A stretch of DNA of 64,000 nucleotides, taken from positions 19,698 through 83,697 of IMG/VR virus record IMGVR_UViG_3300020446_001892; one strand, given 5' to 3'. The translations under genes were made by a program, and so were the position numbers. The notes under the pieces are model-generated. The model was not told where the DNA came from, did not search any database, and saw nothing but the letters and a program-made list of their open reading frames with translations. The DNA comes from a virus. This document shows positions 34,611 to 42,171 of this stretch, in pieces (the first letter of the stretch is position 1; each line of letters begins with the position of its first letter).

Positions 34611-35078
34611 TTACTTATCGTGTGTCCACTTAAGGTGTCCTAATTTATGATGCTCAGCCCATTGGATGAACAATCCACATTCTCTACCATGTGCTTCTAT
34701 TTCCCAAGGTTGATCCCAGTAGCCTGGTTCTTTAGTAAGCCACTTGCCTTGCCATCTGTGTTTGTTGGTCCGCGAACTTTCATATAGTTCACCACGAGCA
34801 AATTGTTTTGCATGCACCATTTCATGTGCAACAGTTTCTAGCATCCTACGAAGTTTTGCTTGATTGTTTATTTCAATATCAAACTCTCTAGGACGATGAC
34901 TATCTGCATAGTCTGTAGGAATACAATATCCCCAACTGTCGTCTTTCCCAAAAGGCTTGATACCTATATTAAATTCTAAATTCTGCATACGTGGCATCAT
35001 TTTTGAAACACAAAATTCAACCATACTTTTGACGTATTTTTTTTGTGATCTACTTCCACCGCGAACTGAAATAAGCAT
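34611..35078 (-). CDS. SprT-like zinc metallopeptidase domain protein
   Basis: A 155-residue protein with the zinc site ETVAHEMVHAKQFARGEL (HEMVH, residues about 86-90) and a later Glu/His segment PWEIEAHGRECG. It resembles the SprT/phage minigluzincin group, which acts on DNA-bound or DNA-crosslinked proteins in eukaryotes. The phage role is not known. An early-type promoter and a GTAAATAC box are both found upstream. Confidence 0.72.
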   Translation of the reverse strand: MLISVRGGSRSQKKYVKSMVEFCVSKMMPRMQNLEFNIGIKPFGKDDSWGYCIPTDYADSHRPREFDIEINNQAKLRRMLETVAHEMVHAKQFARGELYESSRTNKHRWQGKWLTKEPGYWDQPWEIEAHGRECGLFIQWAEHHKLGHLKWTHDK

Positions 35079-35092
35079 ACAATTACTCCTAA

Positions 35093-35100
35093 GTATTTAC
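35093..35100 (-). promoter_or_regulatory. Late-type promoter box GTAAATAC
   Basis: GTAAATACTT upstream of GGAG and the ATG at 35078, downstream of an early-type promoter. Confidence 0.4.
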
Positions 35101-35106
35101 TCATTT

Positions 35107-35135
35107 AGTATAACAAAAGTTGTACTGTATGTCAA
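35107..35135 (-). promoter_or_regulatory. Early-type sigma70 promoter for the SprT-like gene
   Basis: TTGACA, 17 bp, TATACT upstream of the start at 35078. Confidence 0.65.
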
Positions 35136-35145
35136 GTAATTTGGC

Positions 35146-35361
35146 TTACAAACGGTAGGAAATACGCCCTTTTTGTAAATCGTAGGGTGTCATTTCTACC
35201 AAAACCTTGTCTCCAGCTACTAATCTTATGCGATTTTGACGCATTTTGCCCCCTGTATAGCAGGTAATTGTATGTCCATTTTCTAGTTGTACTTTAAAAG
35301 TTTGACTTGGCAAAACATCAGTAATTTCGCCTTTTATTTCTATTATACCCTCTTTACTCAT
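35146..35361 (-). CDS. infA: Translation initiation factor IF-1
   Basis: A 71-residue OB-fold protein matching the full length of bacterial IF-1: [40 protein letters not shown] and [20 protein letters not shown], then [10 protein letters not shown]-1 binds the 30S A-site and helps initiation. It is coupled by an 8-base overlap to the AbrB-like gene. Presence in a phage with its own S21, tRNAs and tmRNA points to direct manipulation of host initiation (inference). Confidence 0.93.
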   Translation of the reverse strand: MSKEGIIEIKGEITDVLPSQTFKVQLENGHTITCYTGGKMRQNRIRLVAGDKVLVEMTPYDLQKGRISYRL

Positions 35362-35542
35362 TATCCTTCATTTCTTCAATGATAATGGTACCTTGATCGC
35401 CCCATTTCACTTTAATTTTTGTTCCTTCAGTCCAACCCTGTTTTTTCATTATTGGTTCAGGTATTGTCATTATAACTTTTTTTTCGTCGCCCGGAACATC
35501 TTTAAATATTTCATCGGCTTTAAATTCTAACATATTAGTCAT
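35354..35542 (-). CDS. AbrB/SpoVT/MazE-like DNA-binding domain protein
   Basis: A 62-residue protein with [20 protein letters not shown] and [16 protein letters not shown], the swapped-hairpin pattern of AbrB-type transcription regulators and antitoxins. It lies in front of infA and divergent from the gene at 35564, a good place to act on the shared intergenic region. Target unknown. Confidence 0.75.
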   Translation of the reverse strand: MTNMLEFKADEIFKDVPGDEKKVIMTIPEPIMKKQGWTEGTKIKVKWGDQGTIIIEEMKDNE

Positions 35543-35551
35543 TACTCCTTG

Positions 35552-35559
35552 CTAAATAT
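35552..35559 (+). promoter_or_regulatory. Late-type promoter box CTAAATAT abutting an ATG
   Basis: CTAAATAT ends four bases before the ATG at 35564; no ribosome-binding site fits, which suggests leaderless translation. Confidence 0.45.
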
Positions 35560-35563
35560 TTAT

Positions 35564-35968
35564 ATGAAGGACGCTTATACCAATGCCTTTTACGGTATAA
35601 TACGCGAAACTCAAGATACACATGGTTATGAATTACCACAACATCTTGAGGCCTATATCGTTATGCTTCTTGCACAACATACAGACCGTCCTAACTTTGA
35701 ACCTACAAAAAGTTTTGCAGAACAATACCTACAATTAAGTTCTAGAATGGATGCAAAAACATTAGGAGATACCTGTCTTTTTGTTACTGGTGTGTTTCCT
35801 AATTATAGAAAGATGAAGAGATCATATTATCAAAATATCGGAATAGGTTCATATTCAAGTATGCATGGAGAACTGTTTGAACAACTTGCCAAACATTTTA
35901 ATTTTTTAGGAGATTTTATTAGTTTAAGTGTTAGGACTATTAAATTTCCATATCGGCCGCTACAATAA
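35564..35968 (+). CDS. Conserved hypothetical protein (134 residues)
   Basis: Begins MKDAYTNAFYGIIRETQ; mostly alpha-helical (HLEAYIVMLLAQHTDR, MHGELFEQLAKHFNF) with LGDTCLFVTGVFPNY and KRSYYQNIGIGSYSS in the middle. No motif is recognised. A longer TTG-initiated frame is unlikely. It converges with, and overlaps by 29 bases, the oxygenase-like gene on the other strand. Confidence 0.6.
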   Translation: MKDAYTNAFYGIIRETQDTHGYELPQHLEAYIVMLLAQHTDRPNFEPTKSFAEQYLQLSSRMDAKTLGDTCLFVTGVFPNYRKMKRSYYQNIGIGSYSSMHGELFEQLAKHFNFLGDFISLSVRTIKFPYRPLQ

Positions 35969-36482
35969 ATCTACTATTTTTTGATGATAATATTCCTGGT
36001 CTATGCCAAGTTTTACCAGGAAATATAATCCAACTACCAATACGCATTTCTGCAAAATATTTTCCAGCACCTTCTACGCCACTAGGAGCAAATTCTGTGC
36101 CTGATGTGCTTATATCTATACTATCGTCTGGTTGATTCAAATAAAACACACCACTGACAACTAAATTTTGATCCCTTACATGTTGATGCCAATAAATGTC
36201 CCTGTCTTCTTGTGTATCTAAGTTAGTCATGTATCCCCAACTTTTGATACTTTTAATTTGTGCTTCTTTACTCATGAAAGCAAAGCAAGACCAGATAAAG
36301 CTCATTTTTAAATTGATCCAATGATCTGAATTCAATCCAAATATATTAATATTAGTTTGGTAAGGAGGACTGTTATGCCAGAACTTGCCTGCTTTTATTG
36401 TATTTTCTATATCTCTCATCATACATTGACGTGAGTGTTCAGATATTAGATTATTCCAATCGTAGTATTCATGTATTTGCAT
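35940..36482 (-). CDS. Putative 2-oxoglutarate/Fe(II) oxygenase
   Basis: A 180-residue protein with YWHQHVRDQNLVVSGVFYLN and later IIFPGKTWHRPGIL followed by SRFIVAAD. The HxH, distal His and Arg fit the 2OG-Fe(II) facial triad and co-substrate site. Related small oxygenases occur in cyanophages and pelagiphages. Substrate unknown. Starts where the peroxiredoxin gene stops. Confidence 0.65.
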   Translation of the reverse strand: MQIHEYYDWNNLISEHSRQCMMRDIENTIKAGKFWHNSPPYQTNINIFGLNSDHWINLKMSFIWSCFAFMSKEAQIKSIKSWGYMTNLDTQEDRDIYWHQHVRDQNLVVSGVFYLNQPDDSIDISTSGTEFAPSGVEGAGKYFAEMRIGSWIIFPGKTWHRPGILSSKNSRFIVAADMEI

Positions 36483-37015
36483 TATTCACCAGTTAAATAA
36501 GACATACAATTTTCTGGTGTCGTCTGCTCGTATGGATCGCTATCATCACCGTCATTGTTTATTCCTGGTTCCTGCCACCATTTTTCAACTACACCATCTT
36601 TCAGCACACACATATAGCGCCAGCTTCTCATGCCAAAACCTAAATGATTTTTACCTATTAACATGCCCATGTAACGAGTGAAGTTTCCTGATCCATCTGG
36701 AATTACTTTTACATGTTGTAGTTTTTGATCCCTTGCCCAAGCATTCATTACAAATGCATCATTAACACTTATGCAGTATATTTCATCGATATCATGGTTT
36801 CTAATATCATCATAATGTTTTTCAAAACCAGGTAGCTGGTATGTTGAACAAGTTGGAGTAAATGCTCCTGGTAAACTAAACAATACTACACGTTTACCGC
36901 CGAACAATTCATCACTATTAACATCTTGCCAACGAAAAGGATTAGATCCTTCAATATTTTCATCTCTTACCCTTGTGCGAAATGTAACGCAGGGAGGCCG
37001 AAAACCTTCAATCAT
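36482..37015 (-). CDS. Peroxiredoxin (Prx5-like)
   Basis: A 177-residue protein with the peroxidatic site PGAFTPTCSTYQLPGF (Cys56 in FTPTC) and VNDAFVMNAWARDQ typical of the Prx5 group, plus the conserved Arg later (GMRSWRYMCVLKDG). It reduces peroxides using thiol donors; the glutaredoxin at 62.1 kb could regenerate it. Likely protects infected cells or phage enzymes from oxidative stress. An early-type promoter lies upstream. Confidence 0.9.
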   Translation of the reverse strand: MIEGFRPPCVTFRTRVRDENIEGSNPFRWQDVNSDELFGGKRVVLFSLPGAFTPTCSTYQLPGFEKHYDDIRNHDIDEIYCISVNDAFVMNAWARDQKLQHVKVIPDGSGNFTRYMGMLIGKNHLGFGMRSWRYMCVLKDGVVEKWWQEPGINNDGDDSDPYEQTTPENCMSYLTGE

Positions 37016-37042
37016 AAATTATCTCCTTATAGATATAGCTGT

Positions 37043-37071
37043 ATTGTAACAAATTACCTAGTAATTGTCAA
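37043..37071 (-). promoter_or_regulatory. Early-type sigma70 promoter for the peroxiredoxin gene
   Basis: TTGACA, 17 bp, TACAAT; followed by AAGGAG before the ATG at 37015. Confidence 0.66.
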
Positions 37072-37127
37072 CCTCTAAATGATATATTGTATTTACTATT
37101 ATAGCCAGTATTATTAGCATATTATGA

Positions 37128-37135
37128 CTAAATAC
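37128..37135 (+). promoter_or_regulatory. Late-type promoter box CTAAATAC
   Basis: CTAAATACTATT upstream of the plus-strand run that begins at 37166. Confidence 0.45.
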
Positions 37136-37165
37136 TATTAGCAGAGCGTGAGGGCGTTTTTGTAT

Positions 37166-37444
37166 ATGGAATTTTTATCATTTATAGGCGAGGTTGGGTT
37201 TCCGATTGCAGGTGCAATAGCGGCTGGTTTCTTTGTATTCACAACCTTAAAATTTATCCTTAGTAGTGTGACTGGGTCTGTCAACGGCCTAAAAAATATT
37301 GTATCAGCACTAGATAATAGAGTGCAAACAATGAACAATGATTTAGTAAAAATTGATGCATTACTTAGTTATGTTCTTAATGTAAGGCCTAATATAGATA
37401 GGCTGGCTGCCAACGAAGGCAAAGAGGATGCAAGACGTGACTAG
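37166..37444 (+). CDS. Small membrane/coiled-coil protein, paralogue 1
   Basis: A 92-residue protein, start MEFLSFIGEVGFPIAG. A single span (AGAIAAGFFVFTTLKFIL) is followed by a heptad-rich tail (ALDNRVQTMNNDLVKIDALL, SYVLNVRP). It aligns along its length with the next gene (GFPI start, same spacing, LDN...VL.VR). The layout (one N-terminal anchor plus a cytoplasmic coiled coil) would suit a spanin- or holin-accessory-like role, but that is a guess. Confidence 0.62.
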   Translation: MEFLSFIGEVGFPIAGAIAAGFFVFTTLKFILSSVTGSVNGLKNIVSALDNRVQTMNNDLVKIDALLSYVLNVRPNIDRLAANEGKEDARRD

Positions 37445-37769
37445 TGAATTAGCAACAGCGATCAAAGATTTTGGTTTTCCTATTGTAGCCGCGTGTGGTT
37501 TAGCATATTTTGTATATTACGTGTGGAAATGGGTAACTACAGAAATAAATCCTGTAGTAGGCGAAGCAAGTAAAACTTTGATAAAACTTGTTGATAAAGT
37601 TAGAATGCTTGATAACGACATGATAAGATTAAACACCAAATTATCTATGGTGTTAGAATATAGATCAAAACTTAATCCTAAGCGCCAAGACGAACTACAA
37701 AGATTAGTAGATGAATATAAATCTGCTAATGAAAAGTTTGATAGTACAGGAGAGAAAAATGCAAAATAA
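37428..37769 (+). CDS. Small membrane/coiled-coil protein, paralogue 2
   Basis: A 113-residue protein: ATAIKDFGFPIVAACGLAYF then a span (VYYVWKWV) and a coiled-coil tail (LVDKVRMLDNDMIRLNTKLS, MVLEYRSK, LQRLVDEYKSANEKF). It overlaps paralogue 1 by 17 bases and is clearly a tandem duplication of it. The two may form a hetero-oligomer. Function unknown. Confidence 0.65.
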   Translation: MQDVTSELATAIKDFGFPIVAACGLAYFVYYVWKWVTTEINPVVGEASKTLIKLVDKVRMLDNDMIRLNTKLSMVLEYRSKLNPKRQDELQRLVDEYKSANEKFDSTGEKNAK

Positions 37770-37938
37770 AAACTTTGTTAAATCCTATGCTGGCATCATT
37801 AAGGATCCAAAAGGGCAAAAAATATTAGAAAGAAACTTTCATTTTTTTAAATTAAAATCTTCTCAGGAAAAAATGCGTGTAATCAAACGTAATTTTGGCG
37901 TCAACGTCTACATTCCGGACAATGAAGATGCAAGGTGA
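37759..37938 (+). CDS. Small basic hypothetical protein (59 residues)
   Basis: Start MQNKNFVKSYAGIIKDPKG with AGGAGAG upstream. Contains KILERNFHFFKLKSSQEKMR and ends VYIPDNEDAR. Basic and probably helical. It overlaps both neighbours in the plus-strand run. Function unknown. Confidence 0.55.
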   Translation: MQNKNFVKSYAGIIKDPKGQKILERNFHFFKLKSSQEKMRVIKRNFGVNVYIPDNEDAR

Positions 37939-38053
37939 AGAAAGAAAGTGTAAAAAGTGTGGCCACAGTTGCCATTGTTACCAACCAACCTGTGAAGATT
38001 GTGTGAATGACGTCTGCACAGGATGTGACTGCGAGGAGAAATATCATGAGTAA
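37928..38053 (+). CDS. Cys-rich 41-residue mini-protein (metallothionein-like)
   Basis: Reads MQGEERKCKKCGHSCHCYQP, then TCEDCVNDVCTGCDCEEKYH and a final Glu: nine cysteines and three histidines in 41 residues, in CxxC and CxC pairs (8/11, 15/17, 22/25, 30/33/35). It overlaps the upstream gene by 11 bases and its stop overlaps the next start (ATGAGTAA). The composition strongly suggests Zn or Cu(I) binding, either as a small structural cluster or a metal buffer. Confidence 0.6.
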   Translation: MQGEERKCKKCGHSCHCYQPTCEDCVNDVCTGCDCEEKYHE

Positions 38054-38198
38054 ATGGGATGATTGGTATCATAATCAAAATGATGCGACCCAGGCATGGT
38101 TCGACGAACAATCAAAAAAAGATAACAATCTTATCTTAATGAGTATAGGTGTTGGATTCTTTTTTGGTTTTATTGTCGGCGCATTAGTTTTGCTTTGA
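38046..38198 (+). CDS. 50-residue membrane protein
   Basis: Start MSKWDDWYHNQNDATQAWFD (GAGGAG upstream), then a hydrophobic C-terminal span (LILMSIGVGFFFGFIVGALV). A tail-anchored, cytoplasm-facing small protein. Converges with the minus-strand gene at 38170 with a 29-base overlap. Function unknown. Confidence 0.58.
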   Translation: MSKWDDWYHNQNDATQAWFDEQSKKDNNLILMSIGVGFFFGFIVGALVLL

Positions 38199-38391
38199 TA
38201 TTATTAAGTTCAGATTCTCTACTAGATTGATTGATATCAAGTTTTGGTTCTTTGCGGCCATCTGCATATTTTCCTAAGCCCATAGCCATTTGTGCATCGG
38301 CTATTCTTCTTTTAAGTATTCGCACCCTGTCTTCAAGATCCATTTCATATTGGTCTATTTCTGTATTAACTTTTTTGAATAATCCAAACAT
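38170..38391 (-). CDS. Small coiled-coil hypothetical protein (73 residues)
   Basis: Start MFGLFKKVNTEIDQYEMDLE, sharing a base with the cyclase stop (TAATG). LEDRVRILKRRIADAQMAMG is heptad-like. Lies directly downstream of the CHASE2 cyclase and is probably co-translated. No function recognised; a regulator of its neighbour is possible. Confidence 0.55.
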   Translation of the reverse strand: MFGLFKKVNTEIDQYEMDLEDRVRILKRRIADAQMAMGLGKYADGRKEPKLDINQSSRESELNNIKAKLMRRQ

Positions 38392-40445
38392 TATTTTGTT
38401 GTAGCGATAAAAACGCCATTCCAATCTTTAGGTAAATCTTGTGTCTTCATATATTCACACCTTTCAATCCACATGTCATAGTATCCTTGCATTTTTCCAT
38501 CAAAGTGATTGTGTATTTTATTACATATCTCAATAGCTTTATCAAACTGTTGAGCCTTATATGCTACATGCATGTCCTGATGGTAACGTCTTGTAGTATT
38601 CCAAGCAGGTTTAGAATTATCCAAGACAGTCCATATTCCTATACCTACAGTTTTTCCTTTAACTGCTAGGTCATCTATTTTTAAGTAAAAGAAGTCGTCT
38701 TTGGTTTGTTGATAAGTTGCATCACCAACAAGTAGTACACAACCATACTCTTTACATTTACTTTCTATACGTGCGGCTGTGCTAACACTATCGCCTAGTA
38801 CATCGTATGAGTGTCGTTGCGTGGATCCCATCTCTCCAAGATATCCAAGTCCAGTATTGATACCAGCACCCATACCAACGGGAGGTCTTCCTTCAGAAGT
38901 GATTTTATCATTAAATTTCTCCACTGCATGTAACATATTAAGTCCGCATTGAACTGCTGTTTTAGGATGTTCTGGATCATCTATAGGTGCATTGTGTACA
39001 TGCATACTTGCATCACCTATATACTTTATAACCATACCATCACTATCTAATATAGGTTGTGTGATTGCATCCATGTATCCATTCATTATTTTTGTAAGTC
39101 CTTTTACATCATCACCAAATGATTCACCAAGAGGTGTAAAACCTCTTAGATCAGAAAAGCAAATACTTACTTCTTTTTTCATACCATCTTTGATTAACGA
39201 AGGATTTTCTTGTAGCATACGCACAACAGTTGGTGAAGCATATCCAGCAAATTGTTTTTTAATTTTTTGCTTTTCAAAAAACTCTAATACAAATCTATTA
39301 AAGATAGCATGTAATCCTACAATTAATACTGTCAACACAGGCATAGTAGCGTCAAGAAGATATAGATAATTTATCCAAGCATAATATACACCATATACTA
39401 AACCACCTGTAAATGCTACTATAGACAACCCCGAAAACCAGTAAGGAGTAAATCTTGCAATCAGCACAAGGGCTATGCCCACGACTGCCGTTGTCAATAA
39501 CTCTACGAGTAAAGCCCAAAAAGGCCTTGTTATTTGGTCTCCGTCTATTACTGTCTGTAATGTTACGGCGGCTGGTATGTAATTATATTGTGGGCCGTTG
39601 GGACTTGCAATCAAACCACCTATACCTTCTGCTGTGACTCCTATAATGACAGTTTTGCCTTGAAAATTACTAAACATATCTGGATTAGATGCACTTATTG
39701 TTTCAAATTTTTTATTCCATCGTAACCAAATTTGTCCGTTAGGGTCAGTTTTAATTATAGGGTAACCAGGAACACGCACAGCTTCAATTCCACCTTCATT
39801 AGCTTTTATTTGATAACTAGGGTTTCCTGTAGCTGTCCGTATTACTTCAACTGCTAAAGCAGGATACGTATCTTCCCCGATACGCATAAGGAGAGGCACT
39901 CTACGCACTACGCCATCAATTTCGGGGTTAGTGTTCAGTACACCAACACCGTCAGCATTGTCTCCTAGCAGTTTTATTGGTCCTAACATACCTTGCCATT
40001 CAAAAAGATATGGCAATGGATTTCCAATTTTCGCAACACCTCTTGGGACCGCGTTACGATTCATACCAGTAATAGTACCTGTTTGTGCAATTACTATTCC
40101 GTTATCTACAAGTGCTTGAGCCAAATCAATATCTCCACCAAGTCTATCTGGTTCTGACATAATGATTGGAAGTACTATAATACCTGCACCTGCTTCGCGA
40201 AGTTTCCAGATTATATCTGCAAGGACATCACGCTTCCAGGGCCATTGTCCATACTTTTCAATGGCGGCTTCGTCGATAGTAACAATGCCAACATCCTGGG
40301 AAACTACTTGCTCGCTCGTGTTTTGTAATAGATCAAACTGCTTGAGCCTTGCTGTTTGAACAACAGTACTATCCCCGTAGTGAATAATTAACATCACTAT
40401 AGCCGTAATAAAAGCTATTGTCCAATGTGTGATCCATTTCTTCAT
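38391..40445 (-). CDS. CHASE2-sensor class III adenylate cyclase
   Basis: A 684-residue protein. It has an N-terminal anchor (TIAFITAIVMLIIHYG), an extracytoplasmic CHASE2 sensor (about 30-310; GIVTIDEAAIEKYGQWPW, DGVVRRVPLLMRIG), three C-terminal membrane helices (about 312-385) and a cytoplasmic class III cyclase (about 424-605). Metal-binding Asp432 (CFSDLRGFT) and Asp478 (KYIGDAS) are present, as are the adenine-specifying Lys474 and Asp548 (SYDVLGD). The transition-state Asn is Ser555 (VSTAAR) while Arg559 is kept, so activity may be altered. cAMP production is inferred. Such a sensor cyclase is very unusual on a phage. Confidence 0.88.
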   Translation of the reverse strand: MKKWITHWTIAFITAIVMLIIHYGDSTVVQTARLKQFDLLQNTSEQVVSQDVGIVTIDEAAIEKYGQWPWKRDVLADIIWKLREAGAGIIVLPIIMSEPDRLGGDIDLAQALVDNGIVIAQTGTITGMNRNAVPRGVAKIGNPLPYLFEWQGMLGPIKLLGDNADGVGVLNTNPEIDGVVRRVPLLMRIGEDTYPALAVEVIRTATGNPSYQIKANEGGIEAVRVPGYPIIKTDPNGQIWLRWNKKFETISASNPDMFSNFQGKTVIIGVTAEGIGGLIASPNGPQYNYIPAAVTLQTVIDGDQITRPFWALLVELLTTAVVGIALVLIARFTPYWFSGLSIVAFTGGLVYGVYYAWINYLYLLDATMPVLTVLIVGLHAIFNRFVLEFFEKQKIKKQFAGYASPTVVRMLQENPSLIKDGMKKEVSICFSDLRGFTPLGESFGDDVKGLTKIMNGYMDAITQPILDSDGMVIKYIGDASMHVHNAPIDDPEHPKTAVQCGLNMLHAVEKFNDKITSEGRPPVGMGAGINTGLGYLGEMGSTQRHSYDVLGDSVSTAARIESKCKEYGCVLLVGDATYQQTKDDFFYLKIDDLAVKGKTVGIGIWTVLDNSKPAWNTTRRYHQDMHVAYKAQQFDKAIEICNKIHNHFDGKMQGYYDMWIERCEYMKTQDLPKDWNGVFIATTK

Positions 40446-40449
40446 ACAA

Positions 40450-40456
40450 TATTTAT
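40450..40456 (-). promoter_or_regulatory. Late-type promoter box ATAAATA abutting an ATG
   Basis: AATAAATATTGT with the cyclase ATG (40445) four bases beyond; no ribosome-binding site between. Confidence 0.45.
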
Positions 40457-40698
40457 TCTTTAATGATTTTGTCTATGTCAGCATCGGTCCACTTATTTTT
40501 TTTGTGATCTCTATCTTTGAATAATAATGCCGCTCTGTCTGCATACAATGTCTTAGGACAGCGATAATTCTTAAGTGTGCTTGCAAATTCTCTTGAGGAA
40601 TCTTGGCATTGGTAAAAACAATACAAATCTTCACGTTTTATTCGCTGTGTTACTAATGTACATTGTAACATTCCTGCCATTGCTAATTCAATGATCAT
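40453..40698 (-). CDS. Small Cys-containing hypothetical protein (81 residues)
   Basis: Start MIIELAMAGMLQCTLVTQRI, within an 11-base overlap of the upstream gene. Hydrophobic N-terminus, then EDLYCFYQCQDSSREF and NYRCPKTLYADRAA. The three or four cysteines and the hydrophobic start suggest an exported, disulfide-bonded protein. It ends just before the cyclase gene. Function unknown. Confidence 0.55.
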   Translation of the reverse strand: MIIELAMAGMLQCTLVTQRIKREDLYCFYQCQDSSREFASTLKNYRCPKTLYADRAALLFKDRDHKKNKWTDADIDKIIKE

Positions 40699-40918
40699 AA
40701 ATGTAATCTCCATCTTTCACATATACTGGTTTACAGTATGCAGTTATCCTATGTTCGGCAGGCACTAAATCTTTATATCTATAATTACCGTACTGTTTGG
40801 GAATACGTTTTGCATAATAATGACATACATCTATGCTCCGAAAATACATAGGATTTGGTTGTTGTTTTGCAGTTTCACCTGATCCTAAAATTACTATTAG
40901 TAAAAAAGCATGTATCAA
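40688..40918 (-). CDS. Small exported hypothetical protein (76 residues)
   Basis: Starts with a signal-like stretch (MIHAFLLIVILGSGETAKQQ), followed by SIDVCHYYAKRIPKQYGNYR and TAYCKPVYV (two Cys). It resembles the following gene in layout, so these may be two related periplasmic proteins. Coupled by ATGA to the upstream gene. Function unknown. Confidence 0.55.
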   Translation of the reverse strand: MIHAFLLIVILGSGETAKQQPNPMYFRSIDVCHYYAKRIPKQYGNYRYKDLVPAEHRITAYCKPVYVKDGDYIYDH

Positions 40919-41214
40919 CGCACAAGCCTCCTATCGTTACGTCTTGAATTTGTTTTCTTTTTAGGCTCTTCTTCCTTTTCCCAGTCTAACTTAGGCTCTC
41001 TTGTTTTTTTTACTTCTGCTTTTAATTTATATTCTTCTCTAGTGTCAAGTTGCGTTTGAAACATTGCTCTTACTTCAGGAGCATTTTTTGTTGCTGATAA
41101 AAAGAATAGTATGCCTGACCATCCATTTCCTTTAAATATTAAATGGTCACCTTTATAAAGTTTGCCCGTACCGTAATCATAATCGTAGACAAAGTCCTTA
41201 TAAACATAACGCAC
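40915..41214 (-). CDS. Hypothetical protein with basic tail (99 residues)
   Basis: N-terminal half is Tyr-rich beta (MRYVYKDFVYDYDYGTGKLY, KGDHLIFKGNGWSGILFFL); C-terminal half is strongly charged (KLKAEVKKTREPKLDWEKEE, PKKKTNSRRNDRR). Abuts the next membrane protein gene by one base. Function unknown. Confidence 0.55.
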   Translation of the reverse strand: MRYVYKDFVYDYDYGTGKLYKGDHLIFKGNGWSGILFFLSATKNAPEVRAMFQTQLDTREEYKLKAEVKKTREPKLDWEKEEEPKKKTNSRRNDRRLVR

Positions 41215-41696
41215 TAGAACAATCCTTTGGCCTTCCCTATAAAAATAAACATGCCGCCTACAAATACAACTAATACTAAAAGTAAAAATGCTATTGCAAC
41301 ACCATCTAATAGTGCTTTTCTACGTTGCATTTGTTTATAAACTGTTTCCTCTCTTTGCTTACGAATTTTTCTTCTCATATCTTTGAGTTCTTCCATTGTG
41401 CCATAACCAAATCTTAAATTTAGTAAAGCACCTAATTCTTTTTCTTGCTCCATTAATTTTTTTTCGTGTATTAAAAGTGCAAGAGCTTCTTCTTCTACAG
41501 AACCTGCTGCAAAAAGTTTTTTAAATATAGGGGGTTTCTTTTGAGCTTGTTGAGCATGACGGAAGTCACTTGCGGCAGTATACCATTTTCCAAGCTGACT
41601 TGCTACTTGCTCAAATTCTTGACCAGCGTTAACAAATTTTTTTACTGTGCCAAATGCCGCGGTTGCCGCACTTATGGCAGTGATAGGATCTATCAT
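41214..41696 (-). CDS. Conserved phage membrane protein (160 residues)
   Basis: Begins MIDPITAISAATAAFGTVKK, helical through VEEEALALLIHEKKLMEQEK and MRRKIRKQREETVYKQMQRR, and ends with one membrane span (VAIAFLLLVLVVFVGGMFIF). Similar proteins are found in marine T4-like phages. The start codon is in a small hairpin that also holds its ribosome-binding site in the loop (41694-41712). Function unknown. Confidence 0.62.
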   Translation of the reverse strand: MIDPITAISAATAAFGTVKKFVNAGQEFEQVASQLGKWYTAASDFRHAQQAQKKPPIFKKLFAAGSVEEEALALLIHEKKLMEQEKELGALLNLRFGYGTMEELKDMRRKIRKQREETVYKQMQRRKALLDGVAIAFLLLVLVVFVGGMFIFIGKAKGLF

Positions 41697-41712
41697 TGGG
41701 AACCCTCCAATG
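41694..41712 (-). promoter_or_regulatory. Hairpin covering ribosome-binding site and start codon
   Basis: On the minus strand CATTGG-AGGGTTC-CCAATG: a 6-bp stem with the GGAGGG Shine-Dalgarno spanning the stem-loop junction and the AUG in the 3' arm. It could limit initiation of the gene at 41696. Confidence 0.4.
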
Positions 41713-41720
41713 GTATTTAA
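41713..41720 (-). promoter_or_regulatory. Late-type promoter box TTAAATAC
   Basis: TTAAATACC directly before the hairpin that contains the start at 41696. Confidence 0.4.
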
Positions 41721-41745
41721 CTACTAATATATCTCAATTAAGTGT

Positions 41746-42168
41746 TTAGTTAATATTGCACCAATACTGTTCTGCACCTGGCTGGAGAGACTCACAACCT
41801 CGTATTAGTAATTCTAGCATTACAGGAAGATCCTGTGCTATGCCTGTAATTATTGCAAGTATAATAAACAAGAAAAATAATATGAAAGGGCTTAGTAACA
41901 TCAACCACCAATAGGTTCTAAATATTCCGTGTCCGTGTGCTTTACGATATTCACGTTTACGAGCAAACCAATGTACTATTGCTCTTGCTAAACGCTTGAG
42001 TCCGCCTACAAACCAGTCACCTATAAAATGTCTAATAATTCTAACTATTATAAGAACAGGACTTGCAATTACTTCCCAAATCAAAAGTAATGCATCTACT
42101 ACAAGGTCAACAACATGATCGATTGTCCACCATTCTTTAAATCTTTGCCAGCGGCTTTTCTGTGCCAT
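41746..42168 (-). CDS. Membrane protein with basic loop (140 residues)
   Basis: An N-terminal amphipathic and hydrophobic region (VVDLVVDALLLIWEVIASPV, LIIVRIIRHF), a basic loop (KRLARAIVHWFARKREYRKA) and a second strong span (LLSPFILFFLFIILAIITGI). It sits between the second curlin-repeat gene and the small exported proteins, so it may belong to the surface module. A late-type box abuts its ATG. Function unknown. Confidence 0.6.
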   Translation of the reverse strand: MAQKSRWQRFKEWWTIDHVVDLVVDALLLIWEVIASPVLIIVRIIRHFIGDWFVGGLKRLARAIVHWFARKREYRKAHGHGIFRTYWWLMLLSPFILFFLFIILAIITGIAQDLPVMLELLIRGCESLQPGAEQYWCNIN

Positions 42169-42171
42169 GCT

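Noticed and set aside
37089-37096. GTAAATAC on the minus strand as a late promoter for the peroxiredoxin gene
   Set aside because: It is about 75 bp from the ATG, with a better early-type promoter in between; it may be chance in AT-rich sequence.
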